Positions 27,915 through 36,635 are shown, counted from the stretch's first letter. The stretch: 36,906 bases of DNA from Gammaproteobacteria bacterium (GCA_013696315.1 JACCYU010000033.1:1-36906), one strand, 5' to 3'. Program-made: numbers and translations. The notes: generated by a model not told the origin, from the sequence alone.

Positions 27915-28790
27915 TCAGTAGCTCGCTTCCACGGACAAATACAAGCCAGTCTGGCGGCCAAGGCCGGCGATAGTCCCGAGGTCGGCATACGCCGCCACGA
28001 AAGAAAGATGCTTGTTGGGAAAGTAGCCGATGAACACATCCCACCAGTCTTCTTCGCGCGCGAAAGCGAGGTTGTCGGGCTTCTGCCGATACTCCACGCC
28101 GAGCGCCGTGAAGCGGTCGAGTAATACGGCGACGCTACCTTCGAATACCAGGTCACGCCCACCTTTGCCGCCACCAAACCCCAGTAGTCCAAGCTGATTC
28201 GCCTCGGTAGAGCGCACTGTCGTATTCAACAACAGGTTGCGGCCGGCAAGGGCGCCGAGAAACAGCTTGCTGGCGGCGAGGTAAACGTCAACGCCGCTGT
28301 CGTCTTCCGCGCCGACGGCGTTCGGAATGTCGAAATCCAGATTATGTTTGTATTGCGCGCCGAGCGAGATCTGCGGCCAGGGCGTGTAAATCAAATCGCC
28401 CAGAAGCCGCAACTTGGCGCCAAAGATATTCTGCCGCAGCACCGCGTCGGGTTGCTCCAGCATGACGCCTAACGTGCCGAGATCGAATTCCTGACGCGCG
28501 AACGAGAGCTCGACACGGTTGAATAACGTAATCCCCCCACCCAGCACATCAAGAGTGTAATCGCCGGTGTCGACGCGCGAAATGGCGAACGCGCTGCCGT
28601 ATTCGTCGCGCGTACCGTAACCCGCGAGCACCGCCCACGGCACCAGCCCCCCGCCCGCGGAGCCCTCGATCTGCAACGCACCGCCGGTGGCCAGCAGACG
28701 GCCATCCGCCTGCGCGGCCGGCAAACAAGCCAGCGCAATCGATAAATGAAACAAGTAACCGGCAACGCAAAGCATCCGCCGACATATCAT
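27915..28790 (-). CDS. DUF3034 family exported protein
   Basis: The 291-residue protein has a signal peptide (ending about AAQA, residue 27). The rest is an alternating pattern rich in Gly, Leu, Tyr and Phe, ending in aromatic SVEASY, as in outer-membrane beta-barrels. It matches what I recall as DUF3034, a family without an assigned function: GGALQIEGSAGGGLVPWAVLAGY near the N-terminus and ISLGAQYKHNLDFDIP in the middle. The ATG at 28790 has GGAGG 6 bases upstream. It lies 17 bases after the GGDEF-EAL gene and 21 before the truncated hemoglobin gene, so the three are surely cotranscribed. Inference: an outer-membrane porin-like partner of the cluster. Confidence 0.8.
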   Translation of the reverse strand: MICRRMLCVAGYLFHLSIALACLPAAQADGRLLATGGALQIEGSAGGGLVPWAVLAGYGTRDEYGSAFAISRVDTGDYTLDVLGGGITLFNRVELSFARQEFDLGTLGVMLEQPDAVLRQNIFGAKLRLLGDLIYTPWPQISLGAQYKHNLDFDIPNAVGAEDDSGVDVYLAASKLFLGALAGRNLLLNTTVRSTEANQLGLLGFGGGKGGRDLVFEGSVAVLLDRFTALGVEYRQKPDNLAFAREEDWWDVFIGYFPNKHLSFVAAYADLGTIAGLGRQTGLYLSVEASY

Positions 28791-28807
28791 TTTTGCCTCC
28801 CCAATAT

Positions 28808-31210
28808 TCACAGGACCTTTATGCGCGAAATCTCTGTGGCGGGCGGCGCACTGGCAGTCCGTAGTTGTTCGTATTGCTTGAACCACGCGATAAACTCAAT
28901 CAGCGGTAGCGCTTTGCTGATGTGGAACCCCTGCGCCATGTCACAGCTATAACTCCGCAACAACTTCAGGGATTCCTCGCTTTCCACGCCCTCGGCCACC
29001 ACGCGCAGCCCCATGTTGTGGCCCAGATCGATGGTGGATTTCACGATCACCGCGTCGCTGGTGTTGTTCATCAGGTCCAGCACGAAGGACTTATCGATCT
29101 TCAGTTCATGTACCGGCAGGCGTTTCAGGTGCGAAAGCGAGGAATAGCCGGTGCCGAAGTCGTCGATCGACAGCCGCACGCCACATTTATCCAGGCTTTC
29201 CAGCATGAGGATAATTTTGCCCGAGTCGCGCATGACCGAGCTTTCGGTAACTTCCAGGGTCAGGTGTCCGGGTTCGAGACCGTGTTCTCGCAACCGCCCC
29301 TCCACGATCGACGGCAGATCCACGCTGGTCAGGTCCGTGACGGAGATATTGATCGCCACGCCCACCTCGATGCCCTCGCGACGCCACACGCTGCAATCGC
29401 GCACCACTGTGTCCAGCAGCCAATGGGTCAGTGCCCGGATATGTCCAGACTGCTCGGCCAGCGGGATAAACTCGTCCGGCGGTACCATACCGTAGCGCGG
29501 ATGTCGCCAGCGCATTAGCGCCTCCACTTGCGTGACCGCACGCGTGCCGAGCTCGATCTTGGGCTGGTAATGCACCACCAGCTCGTTATTGGGCGCCGCG
29601 CGGCGCAGATCGTTGACCAGCGCCAGTCGGTGCAAGTGCTCTTCCTCGCGGCCCGCCTTATAAGCGGTAGGCGATTGTCGCGTCCGTTTGCCTTCGTACA
29701 TGGCGATGTCCGCGCGGCGAAGCAAGGCTTCCGCGTCCTCGCCATGATCGGGATACACGGACACACCGATACTGACTTCCGTCACCACTTCAACCGTGCC
29801 TAGTTTCACGGGCTCGGCCATGACCGCTTTCAGTTTCGCTCCCACGAGCAGGGCCGCTTCCAGATTCTGGCCTTCCACCAGAGTGAGAAACTCATCGCCG
29901 CCCAGTCGCGCCACCGTGTCGCTGGCGCGCACCGTGGCGCGCAGGCGCCGACCCAGCTCGATCAGCAACTGATCGCCGGTGTGATGCCCGAGGAGTGTGT
30001 CGTTGATCTCCTTGAAGCGATCCACATCTATCATCAACACACCCACCGTATTGCCATTGCGGCGCGCGTGCTCGATAGCCGAGCGCAGCCGGTCATGGGC
30101 CAGCGCGCGATTCGGCAAACCTGTAAGTGTGTCGTGAAACGCCTGATGCGCGATCCTGTCCTCGCGTTCGGCAATCGCGCTCTGCATCGTGTTCAACGAC
30201 GTTGCGAGGGCCCCCAGCTCATCCGAGCGCTGTATCTCGACGGTGTGCCGATAATCACCCTGCGCGATTCGCTGCGTGGCGGTGACCAGCCGATTCAGCG
30301 GTCGTGCTACCCCATGCGCCAAAATAAAAGCCGCAACCAGCGCAACACCCAGCGCCAGCAGCGAAATCAGGACCAGTCGATTGCCAAGGGCGCGAAACTG
30401 CCCACCGTGCTCAAGCGGAATTTGCAGCACCGCGCCGACCTCGTGCCGGCCGCCAGCTTCCAAGGGTATCTTCAACGTCAGATATTCCGCGTCTCGCAGA
30501 TGCATGACGTAAGGTTCGCTGACCTCGGCGTTCGTGCCCAGGGTGCTCGCCAGCGCATCGCGCAGCGGAGGCACCAAAGTGGAAGGTAATGGCATAACAG
30601 CATTGCGGCCGCGCTTGCCGTAACCGACAAAGGATATCTCCAGCCCGGTGAGCGCCTTGAGTATCGCGACGAGCGTCTCGTCCATCACGAAGCCCATGAC
30701 CGCCCACGCAACACGCTCCGGGGCCTCCACCGGCACCGCCATTAGCTGATGCGGCGCGCCGCCGAACACCACCGTCGCCCGCGCGAATGGTGTGTCCTCG
30801 GCTTCTCGTATCAGCTCGGACAGCACTGGGTAAATCGGGCTGCCGGGTAACTCCACGATGGTCGAGGCCACGACCTCGCCCTCCAGCGAGAGCACCAGCG
30901 CCTCGCTCGCGCCGATGCGCTTGTTGTAATTCTCCAGCGCCGAGCGGATGGTCGGTACGTCACCGGTCGCCACCGCCTCCTTGAATCCGAAGTCGCTGGC
31001 CGCCTGCCGCACGGCATAGAGCAACTGCTCGTCGCGCTCGCGCATTGATTGGGCGAATACTCGCGCGCCGGTCTCCAGGCTGACTTCCGCATGCTCGATC
31101 ATGCTGGCGCGGATTGCGGAGTACACGACCACGAAGATCGGCGCCAGCACGCAAGCGATCACGCACGCCAGCGCCGCGAGAATTCGCGTTCGAAAACTCA
31201 AGGCCCTCAT
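28808..31210 (-). CDS. Membrane GGDEF-EAL c-di-GMP enzyme with periplasmic sensor and HAMP
   Basis: The 800-residue protein makes and/or breaks c-di-GMP. In order it has a membrane helix (about 10-32), a periplasmic Cache-like sensor (about 35-275), a second helix (about 279-300) and a HAMP domain (about 300-355). A GGDEF domain follows with intact GGDEF at 437-441 and an inhibitory I-site RASD at 428-431. The EAL domain has EAL at 563-565, then IDDFGTGYSSL, LKIDKSF and VVAEGVES. Both catalytic signatures are intact, so either activity is possible. Its ATG overlaps the stop of the cupredoxin gene by 4 bases (ATGA). The sensor probably reads a periplasmic state set by its exported neighbours (inference). 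Confidence 0.94.
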   Translation of the reverse strand: MRALSFRTRILAALACVIACVLAPIFVVVYSAIRASMIEHAEVSLETGARVFAQSMRERDEQLLYAVRQAASDFGFKEAVATGDVPTIRSALENYNKRIGASEALVLSLEGEVVASTIVELPGSPIYPVLSELIREAEDTPFARATVVFGGAPHQLMAVPVEAPERVAWAVMGFVMDETLVAILKALTGLEISFVGYGKRGRNAVMPLPSTLVPPLRDALASTLGTNAEVSEPYVMHLRDAEYLTLKIPLEAGGRHEVGAVLQIPLEHGGQFRALGNRLVLISLLALGVALVAAFILAHGVARPLNRLVTATQRIAQGDYRHTVEIQRSDELGALATSLNTMQSAIAEREDRIAHQAFHDTLTGLPNRALAHDRLRSAIEHARRNGNTVGVLMIDVDRFKEINDTLLGHHTGDQLLIELGRRLRATVRASDTVARLGGDEFLTLVEGQNLEAALLVGAKLKAVMAEPVKLGTVEVVTEVSIGVSVYPDHGEDAEALLRRADIAMYEGKRTRQSPTAYKAGREEEHLHRLALVNDLRRAAPNNELVVHYQPKIELGTRAVTQVEALMRWRHPRYGMVPPDEFIPLAEQSGHIRALTHWLLDTVVRDCSVWRREGIEVGVAINISVTDLTSVDLPSIVEGRLREHGLEPGHLTLEVTESSVMRDSGKIILMLESLDKCGVRLSIDDFGTGYSSLSHLKRLPVHELKIDKSFVLDLMNNTSDAVIVKSTIDLGHNMGLRVVAEGVESEESLKLLRSYSCDMAQGFHISKALPLIEFIAWFKQYEQLRTASAPPATEISRIKVL

Positions 31211-31866
31211 TGTCTCCAGCGCTTGAACTTATCTTCCACGGAAGGGACGGATGACGTGGGTTGAGAGTTTTGGGGCGCTGAGCGCATCTCCAGCGAGTAG
31301 ACCCGCGCCAGCGCGGAGACATCGACTGGCGCCGTCTCCATCACTTGCGGCGTGCGCGACCTGGCCTGTGGATGCCATAACGTAACTTCGTAACGGCCGG
31401 CCGGCAATCCCTCGATATCCACCTTGCCTTGCGCATCAGCCTTGCCGAAATAAGGCGTGTCGGCGACGTAGATATATCCCAGCATCCAGTCGTGGATATT
31501 GCAGCCCAGCACCACCACACCCGGCTGGTCGAATATGATTGGCGCGGAGGGCGTGTCCTTGTACAGCGGCAGTTTGAATCGCTTGGGCGCGGAGAATGAG
31601 TAGACGCTGTGGCGGATGTCGTCGCTGTTGGGAAATTTTACCAGAGTACCAAGCCGCACCGGCAGCACGTAGGGGTCGAAGCGCCGGTTGCGCTGATCCA
31701 TGCTGGCGCGGGGCGTATCCGCCACCGCGGGCGGGGTGAAGTCCAGGGCATGCAGCGACAGCACGGCGTCCGCCACGGGCGCGCCTTCAGCATCGGTGAT
31801 CCGCGCCTCGAAGGCACCAGCGGCCAGACATGGCATCAAGATCAACGGCTGCGCCAGCCAGACCAA
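31207..31866 (-). CDS. Cupredoxin-like exported protein ('methylamine utilization protein' type)
   Basis: The protein has a cupredoxin core with a full set of type-1 copper ligands: H86 in IRHSVYSFS, and C122, H125 and M128 in GCNIHDWMLG. A carboxypeptidase-regulatory-like region precedes (ARITDAEGAPVADAVLSLHAL). A short beta-sandwich tail follows (GKVDIEGLPAGRYEVTLWHP). Relatives are often labelled methylamine utilization proteins, but no mau genes are present here. The only standard start is TTG at 31866, which lacks a ribosome site. The frame is open upstream to GGAGG at 31910-31906, and translating from about 31899 would give a better signal peptide with a basic residue (VINRITTIAGTLVWLAQP...). 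It is the first gene of the GGDEF-EAL/DUF3034/hemoglobin run. Confidence 0.82.
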   Translation of the reverse strand: MVWLAQPLILMPCLAAGAFEARITDAEGAPVADAVLSLHALDFTPPAVADTPRASMDQRNRRFDPYVLPVRLGTLVKFPNSDDIRHSVYSFSAPKRFKLPLYKDTPSAPIIFDQPGVVVLGCNIHDWMLGYIYVADTPYFGKADAQGKVDIEGLPAGRYEVTLWHPQARSRTPQVMETAPVDVSALARVYSLEMRSAPQNSQPTSSVPSVEDKFKRWRQ

Positions 31867-32112
31867 CGTCCCGGCAATAGTGGTGATACGGTTGATGACC
31901 GGCGTCCTCCGCTGCTCAGGCGGACGAATTTAACCAACCGGCGGCGGGAGCGTCTGACGGTAATGGACGAAGGACTCGATATGACCGACCAGCGGTCAGA
32001 GGATTTTCAGTACGCGACGCAGCCCGCCCGTAACGCAGCCGCGCGAATGTTCGCAGAGGGCGCGGGTTTTACGGAGTCGTTATGGAGAGTTTCTGGATGA
32101 CTCGGCGACGAA

Positions 32113-33969
32113 TCAGTTATCGCTGTAGCAGCCCGCTACCGCGAGCGCGTTGCCGGCCTTGATGGTCTGATATTTTTCCCAGAACGCTGCGTCTATAGCC
32201 ATCAGCGACTCCTCTGTCGCAGAATCGCGGTAACGTGACATCTGACCGGGGCCGCCGTTGTACATGGCATAGGCCGCCCGCGCCAGGTTCTGGATGTCGC
32301 CGCTCACTATGTCTTCTTTTTTCGCGATCGCATAATCGATCAGATAGTGGCGCAGGATGTCGGCGCCCGCGCGGGCGTTATAACCGATGTCCCACTGCAG
32401 ACCGTTGAGGTCGTAAAAGCCGCGCCAGACGTGCTGGTTAATCTGCATGACGCCGATCGACCCCGTGCCCGAGCTGATCGGGACGTATTTATCGCCGCGC
32501 TCCACGAACTGGCGCCAGCAGCTTTCCTGCCAGGCGGTGGCCAGCACCAGCGGTTCGAACAATGGCCGGTACCCGGACGCTATTTCGCCCTCGCTCAACA
32601 CATCGCGCGCCACCAGGGCCAGCAACTCCTTAACTATCGGCAGGTATTCGTCTAGGTCGTCAAGGCCAGGCAGCCAGCCGGTGAGGCGCTCGACCAGTGC
32701 ATCGTATCGGCTGTCCGCGGCGTACGCCGACGGGATGAGCGACAGCCCGCTTAAGTCCAGTCCGATCGGACGGCGGCGGGGCGGCGGCAGCGGCGCGCCG
32801 AAACCCAACGCGCGGCGCAGTTCCGGATCGACTTGAATGCTGTAGTCCAGCGCCTCTATGGGAAGATCGGGGGCCGCGATGCGCGCCATGCGCCGCAGCG
32901 CATCCGCCGATAAGGTAAAGCCGAGATTCGGCGCGAGCCGATCCAGGATCTGCAACGCGTCGCCCGCGGCAATGAAACTCAGCCAGCGTAGCGCGGAGTC
33001 AGGTGGCAGCCCGCTGCTTTGCGCGCGCAACGCCGGAGCCAGGCGCGACCAGGTAGATACAAACAGGCGCCGCACCGGGTCAACACCGTCCGAGGGCGAC
33101 GCCGCGAGGATATCGAGCACATCCTGCCGCGCCTGCAGCAATACCGCGAGCAGTTCCGCGCGCAGTTCCAATGACGCATTCGCGCTCGCGCGCTTGATCA
33201 GCGTGGTCACGAAAGAGTCCCAATGGTGGGAAGCCTGCCGCCATCGCCGCAGTTCCTCGCCGAACAGGGCCGGTTCCGCGCGATCAGGCGCCGGCGTGAC
33301 CGCCAGGCCGTCCGGCGCCTCTATCCTGACGCCCAACGTGAGTGCGCCATTACCCGCCTCGACATGTGACAGTGCGATTGAATCCAGCAGTTCGCGCACC
33401 AGCGCCTCGTCATGCGGAAATACGACCGGCAGCAACGACTCCAGCTCCGCGAGCGCCGGGGTTAAATCCAGTTGCAGGCGTTCCATGCGTGGATGCACAT
33501 GGCTTTTTACCTGGTCCCACAAGGTGCCGGCGACACTGGCGCTGCTACCGTCCGCGGCGTAAATGTTGGACTCGACGACCCGAAACTCGACCGTGCCGGC
33601 CGCGGCGTCGAGCACCGGCTCTTCGAAAACCTCCACGAAGCCGGTCCAGTCGAGTATCGTCAGGCAGCGTGCCCCTAGCACCGTACCCACCCGCGCCTCG
33701 CCCGCGCTGATCACCTGCACGACGCCGGCGCGAACATCGACTTGCGGATCGGAAAGCGTAAGGTAATTACAACCGCTGCCGTCGTCCCACGCGCGCGCGA
33801 CGCCGTCGGCATCCGTGTACACCTGACTAACGAGAAACTGACGGATCAGTTCCTCGTTAAAGCGCACCGGGATGTCGGCCTCACGCGCCTGGGCGACGGT
33901 CGTCACCCAGCACAAGACGATCACAATGAGTAGGTTTTCGGCAACACGCAGGAAAGGCGGATTAATCAT
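32113..33969 (-). CDS. Large exported lytic transglycosylase (SLT domain)
   Basis: The 618-residue protein has a signal peptide (cleavage after VAQA, about residue 28) and a long N-terminal region of about 400 residues that I do not recognise. A C-terminal SLT-type lysozyme fold (about 465-600) follows. The catalytic glutamate is E482 in ATAWQESCWRQF, followed by GSIGVMQIN (503-511) and AAYAMYNGGPGQ. It would cut peptidoglycan glycan strands to 1,6-anhydro ends in the periplasm. Family members are usually shorter; the large N-terminal part may position or regulate it. It is on the same strand as the cupredoxin run but separated by about 250 bases, so cotranscription is uncertain. Confidence 0.9.
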   Translation of the reverse strand: MINPPFLRVAENLLIVIVLCWVTTVAQAREADIPVRFNEELIRQFLVSQVYTDADGVARAWDDGSGCNYLTLSDPQVDVRAGVVQVISAGEARVGTVLGARCLTILDWTGFVEVFEEPVLDAAAGTVEFRVVESNIYAADGSSASVAGTLWDQVKSHVHPRMERLQLDLTPALAELESLLPVVFPHDEALVRELLDSIALSHVEAGNGALTLGVRIEAPDGLAVTPAPDRAEPALFGEELRRWRQASHHWDSFVTTLIKRASANASLELRAELLAVLLQARQDVLDILAASPSDGVDPVRRLFVSTWSRLAPALRAQSSGLPPDSALRWLSFIAAGDALQILDRLAPNLGFTLSADALRRMARIAAPDLPIEALDYSIQVDPELRRALGFGAPLPPPRRRPIGLDLSGLSLIPSAYAADSRYDALVERLTGWLPGLDDLDEYLPIVKELLALVARDVLSEGEIASGYRPLFEPLVLATAWQESCWRQFVERGDKYVPISSGTGSIGVMQINQHVWRGFYDLNGLQWDIGYNARAGADILRHYLIDYAIAKKEDIVSGDIQNLARAAYAMYNGGPGQMSRYRDSATEESLMAIDAAFWEKYQTIKAGNALAVAGCYSDN

Positions 33970-34050
33970 TATGGTTGTTACTGATCGCTTGGTACCCTCG
34001 CGCGTCCGAATCTTAAGGTCAAAATCGACGGCGCGCGCCTCTTATTGTTT

Positions 34051-34084
34051 TTGTTTACAAACATTTATTGTTTACAAACATTTA
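34051..34084. repeat. Two perfect tandem 17-base repeats with an inner palindrome
   Basis: TTGTTTACAAACATTTA occurs twice head to tail (34051-34067 and 34068-34084). Each copy contains the interrupted palindrome TGTTT-AC-AAACA. A looser partial copy (TTTATAAACA) follows. The array lies about 80 bases before the lytic transglycosylase start. It could be an operator for a dimeric regulator of that gene or an iteron-like leftover of a mobile element. Confidence 0.75.
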
Positions 34085-34127
34085 CCACTATTTATAAACA
34101 CACCGCATGCGTCGCCATTGATACATT

Positions 34128-34160
34128 AAAAAAGCCCGCACTGCAAAGCAGGAGGCGGGC
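34128..34160 (-). terminator. Orphan intrinsic terminator
   Basis: On the minus strand GCCCGC (34160-34155) pairs with GCGGGC (34139-34134), with an inner CTGC-TTT-GCAG helix, followed by six T (34133-34128). This is a textbook terminator for a minus-strand transcript arriving from the right. No minus-strand gene is seen to the right, so the gene was lost, displaced by the insertions, or is a small RNA between 34161 and about 34390. Confidence 0.75.
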
Positions 34161-34392
34161 ATTGTCGGCACGCTGGAGGAAAATGGATTACTAACTGATT
34201 TATTGCCGGTGCGCAAAACGTGCCAACTTTATTAATCTTCAGATTCATAAACTTATCTTGTTACAAGTCCAGACAGAGCTATTTTATTGCACTGCAACGT
34301 AGCCGCCGCGCGCCGCAATGGTGCAGAGTGCGGCCGGTGACGACTAGCGTGAATAGTGCCCCGAAAGAAAAGGCAAAGCCTATTAGCCCTAG

Positions 34393-35185
34393 GGAGACTC
34401 TGATTTATTAGCTGATGTTGTGATAATAGGGATTCGATAATAGGAATTATTGAATCACGCCACTCGGAGTTTTGACTGATGCGCCAGCGAACGTTTGCCG
34501 CGGATGATTTTGAGACCTATCGCAAGTCCACGCGGCGAGAACGCTTTCTGGATTGAGATGGAGCGGGTGGTGCCGTGGGCTGAATTGTGTGCGTTGATCG
34601 AGCCGGTGTATCCGTGTGAGCCCGTGGGTGCGGGCCGTCGGCCGGTGGGTCTTGAGCGGATGCGTATCTACTTTATCCAGCAGTGGTTCAATCTGTCGGA
34701 TCCGGCGGTGGAGGAGGCGCTGTACGACAGCCGCGCGCTGCGGGCGTTTGTCGGCATTGATCTGGGGTGAGAGCCGGCGCCGGATGAGACCACGGTGTGC
34801 AAATTCCGTCACCTGCTGGAAGCCCATAATTTGGGTGAGCGGCTGTTTGCGGCCGTGGGTGAGCACCTGCAAGCGCAGGGTTTGCGGATCAGCACCGGCA
34901 CCATCGTCGATGCCACGATCATCAACGCACCGGCCTCGACCAAGAACCGAGCGCAACAACGCGATCCCGAGATGCACCAGACGAAGAGGGGCAACCAGTG
35001 GGACAACGGCCATGAAGGCGCATCTCGGCACGGATAGCAAGACCACGCTCATTCATGCGGTCGTGGCCACGGCTGCGAACGTGCACGATTCTCAGCTGCT
35101 CACCGATTTGTTGCATGGCGCGGAGACGCGGGTGTGGGGCGATGCGGCGTATGCCGGCCAGGGCGACGTGATCCGTGCATGTGCA
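34393..35185 (+). mobile_element. IS5-family element, left part only
   Basis: The likely left end is GGAGACTCTGATTTATT at 34393, directly after CTAG (34389-34392), which fits the YTAR target used by IS5. A decayed transposase gene follows. The right part is missing because an IS256-type element begins at about 35186, within the codons for the transposase middle. Confidence 0.65.
34479..35185 (+). pseudogene. IS5-family transposase remnant
   Basis: Translation across frames gives a recognisable IS5-type DDE transposase: [92 protein letters not shown] and the later [24 protein letters not shown]. Three lesions are visible. An extra T gives a stop at 34554, a TGA lies in frame at 34768, and an extra C near 35015 shifts the frame (GGC-C-ATGAAGGCG). 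The gene is then cut after GDAAYAGQGDVIRACA by the IS256-type end. It has a GGAG ribosome site 9 bases before its ATG. It cannot make an active enzyme. Confidence 0.88.
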
Positions 35186-35899
35186 GAGACTGTAATTCAA
35201 ATTGTGTAACTGCTTATTTGCCCAATAGCCTGAGATTAGGAGGATATGGACCATGAGCAGTATGATCGATCGAGAAAAGCTTGAAGCGATGGCCAAGGAA
35301 TTGGCCATGGACATTAGGACGGAGAAGGATCTGTCGGATTTGAGCCGTGCGCTCATGAAGCTGACGGTGGAGACCGCGCTGGGCGCGGAGCTGGAAGCCC
35401 ATCTGGGCTACGCCAAGCATGACCCCAGCGGGCGCAACTCCGGCAACAGCCGCAACGGCGTCAGCAGCAAGCGTCTGCAAGGCGCCCATGGCGAAGTCGA
35501 GATCGACACCCCACGGGATCGCAACGGCGATTTCGAGCCCATGCTGGTGCGCAAGTGGCAGACTCGGCTGACCCAGTTCGATGACCAGATTCTGTCGCTG
35601 TATGCCAAGGGCATGAGCACGCGCGATATCGTCGCGGCCTTCCAGGAGATGTATGGCGCACAGGTCTCGCCGACCCTGGTTTCCAAGGTGACCGAGTCGG
35701 TGCTGGAGCGGGTCGTGGCGTGGCAATCGCGCCCACTGGATGAGCTTTATCCGAGCGTCTATCTGGACTGCATCGTGGTGAAAGTGCGCCAGGACAAGCG
35801 GGTGATCAACAAGGCCGTGTACCTGGCGCTCGGCATCAACCTGGAGGGCAACAAGGAGTTGCTGGGACTGTGGCTGGCCGCGACCGAGGGGGCCAAATT
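35186..35899 (+). mobile_element. IS256-family element, left part only
   Basis: GAGACTGTAATTCAAATTGTGTAA at 35186 resembles the TTGTGTAA-type ends of IS256 members and interrupts the IS5-type gene. The element is itself cut off at about 35899, where the transposase frame leaves the family sequence and RAYT-associated sequence begins. The right end is not seen. Confidence 0.7.
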
Positions 35900-35996
35900 A
35901 AAGAGGTCAGGCTCAGTATTTCTGATAGCTCGCGGGCATGCCCCGCCGCATCCGAATTCATCTGGACGGTATTCCCTTGCACGTTGTGGCGCGTAG
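35253..35996 (+). pseudogene. IS256-family (mutator-type) transposase, truncated
   Basis: The first 215 residues or so (to about 35897) are a clean IS256 transposase N-terminal half: LTVETALGAELEAHLGYAKHD, NSRNGVSSKRLQGAHGEVEIDTP, FDDQILSLYAKGMSTRDI and YPSVYLDCIVVKVRQD. The last holds the first catalytic aspartate (LD, usually LDAIVVKV). The second aspartate and the glutamate of the DDE triad are missing. The final 32 codons after TEGAK read foreign sequence. An AGGAGG-type ribosome site precedes the ATG, so a truncated protein could still be made. Confidence 0.88.
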
Positions 35997-36635
35997 CCAC
36001 AACCGCGAGCACTGCTTCTTCTGCGAGGAAGACTACACCGTTTAACCTTACTGGCTGGGCAAAGCGCTTAACGAATGCGGCTGCGAGCTCCATGCCCACG
36101 CTTTGATGACTAACCAAGTACACCTGCTGCTTACACCGCGGAAGGCGGCAACAGTGCCGAAGCTCATCATTCCCTGGGACGGCGCTATGTGCAGTACATC
36201 AACCGTAGCTACCGGCGTACCGACACTTGGTGGGACAGCCGCTACAATCCCAAGCTGTGCAAGCGAATTACCTGCTGGCCTGTCAGCGTTACATCGAACT
36301 CAACCCGGGCCGCGATGGTGGACGATCCGGCCCACTATCGCTGGAGTAGTTACCGGAATAATGCGCTGGTAGAAACGGATCCTCGGCTCACATGTCACCC
36401 ACTGTATCAATCGCTTGCCAGCAGCGATAATCGTGCCCTCTTTCGAACAGAGCCGGATCAAATAGCTGTCGATGACATCCGCCTGGCACTGAACCAGAAT
36501 CAGCCCGTTGGCAACGAGCGATTTCTCGCCAGGATTGAGAGAATGACGGGCATCCGTCGCGAGGCCGGTCGTGCGGCAGGCCACGGCTGGAGCCGGGTGC
36601 TAAAAGTACCGCAATGGAGGGAGCTGGGGCTGTGA
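35938..36635 (+). pseudogene. REP-associated tyrosine transposase (RAYT, Y1/IS200-like) remnant
   Basis: The pieces match a RAYT: MPRRIRIHLDGIPLHVVARSHNREHCFF, YWLGKALNECGCELHAHALMTNQVHLLLTP, YVQYINRSYRRTDTWWDSRYN, LLACQRYIELNP, AAMVDDPAHYRWSSYRNNAL and a C-terminal DDIRLALNQNQPVGNERF. Lesions: a TAA at 36043, a frameshift near 36170, and frame changes near 36250-36310. The metal-binding HUH motif, normally NHVHLL, reads NQVHLL, so one catalytic histidine is lost. Sequence AAAGAGGTCAGGCTCAGTATTT at about 35899 may be its original left border. No REP array is seen nearby. Confidence 0.85.

Larger units (their letters stand above)
33970..34392. other. AT-rich gene-free stretch before the mobile-element zone
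   Basis: This stretch has markedly lower GC than the rest of the window. It contains the 17-base tandem repeat, an orphan minus-strand terminator, and otherwise no convincing gene. Small open frames here lack ribosome sites and family features. It marks the border between the conserved chromosome and the insertion-sequence remnants. Confidence 0.5.

Noticed and set aside
34220-34411. 63-codon plus-strand frame in the AT-rich gap
   Set aside because: No ribosome site, no recognisable motif, and it crosses the presumed left end of the IS5-type element.
34447-35052. Minus-strand frame of 201 codons in the IS5-type remnant
   Set aside because: It is the complement of the transposase remnant and shows no family resemblance, so it is not the gene served by the orphan terminator.
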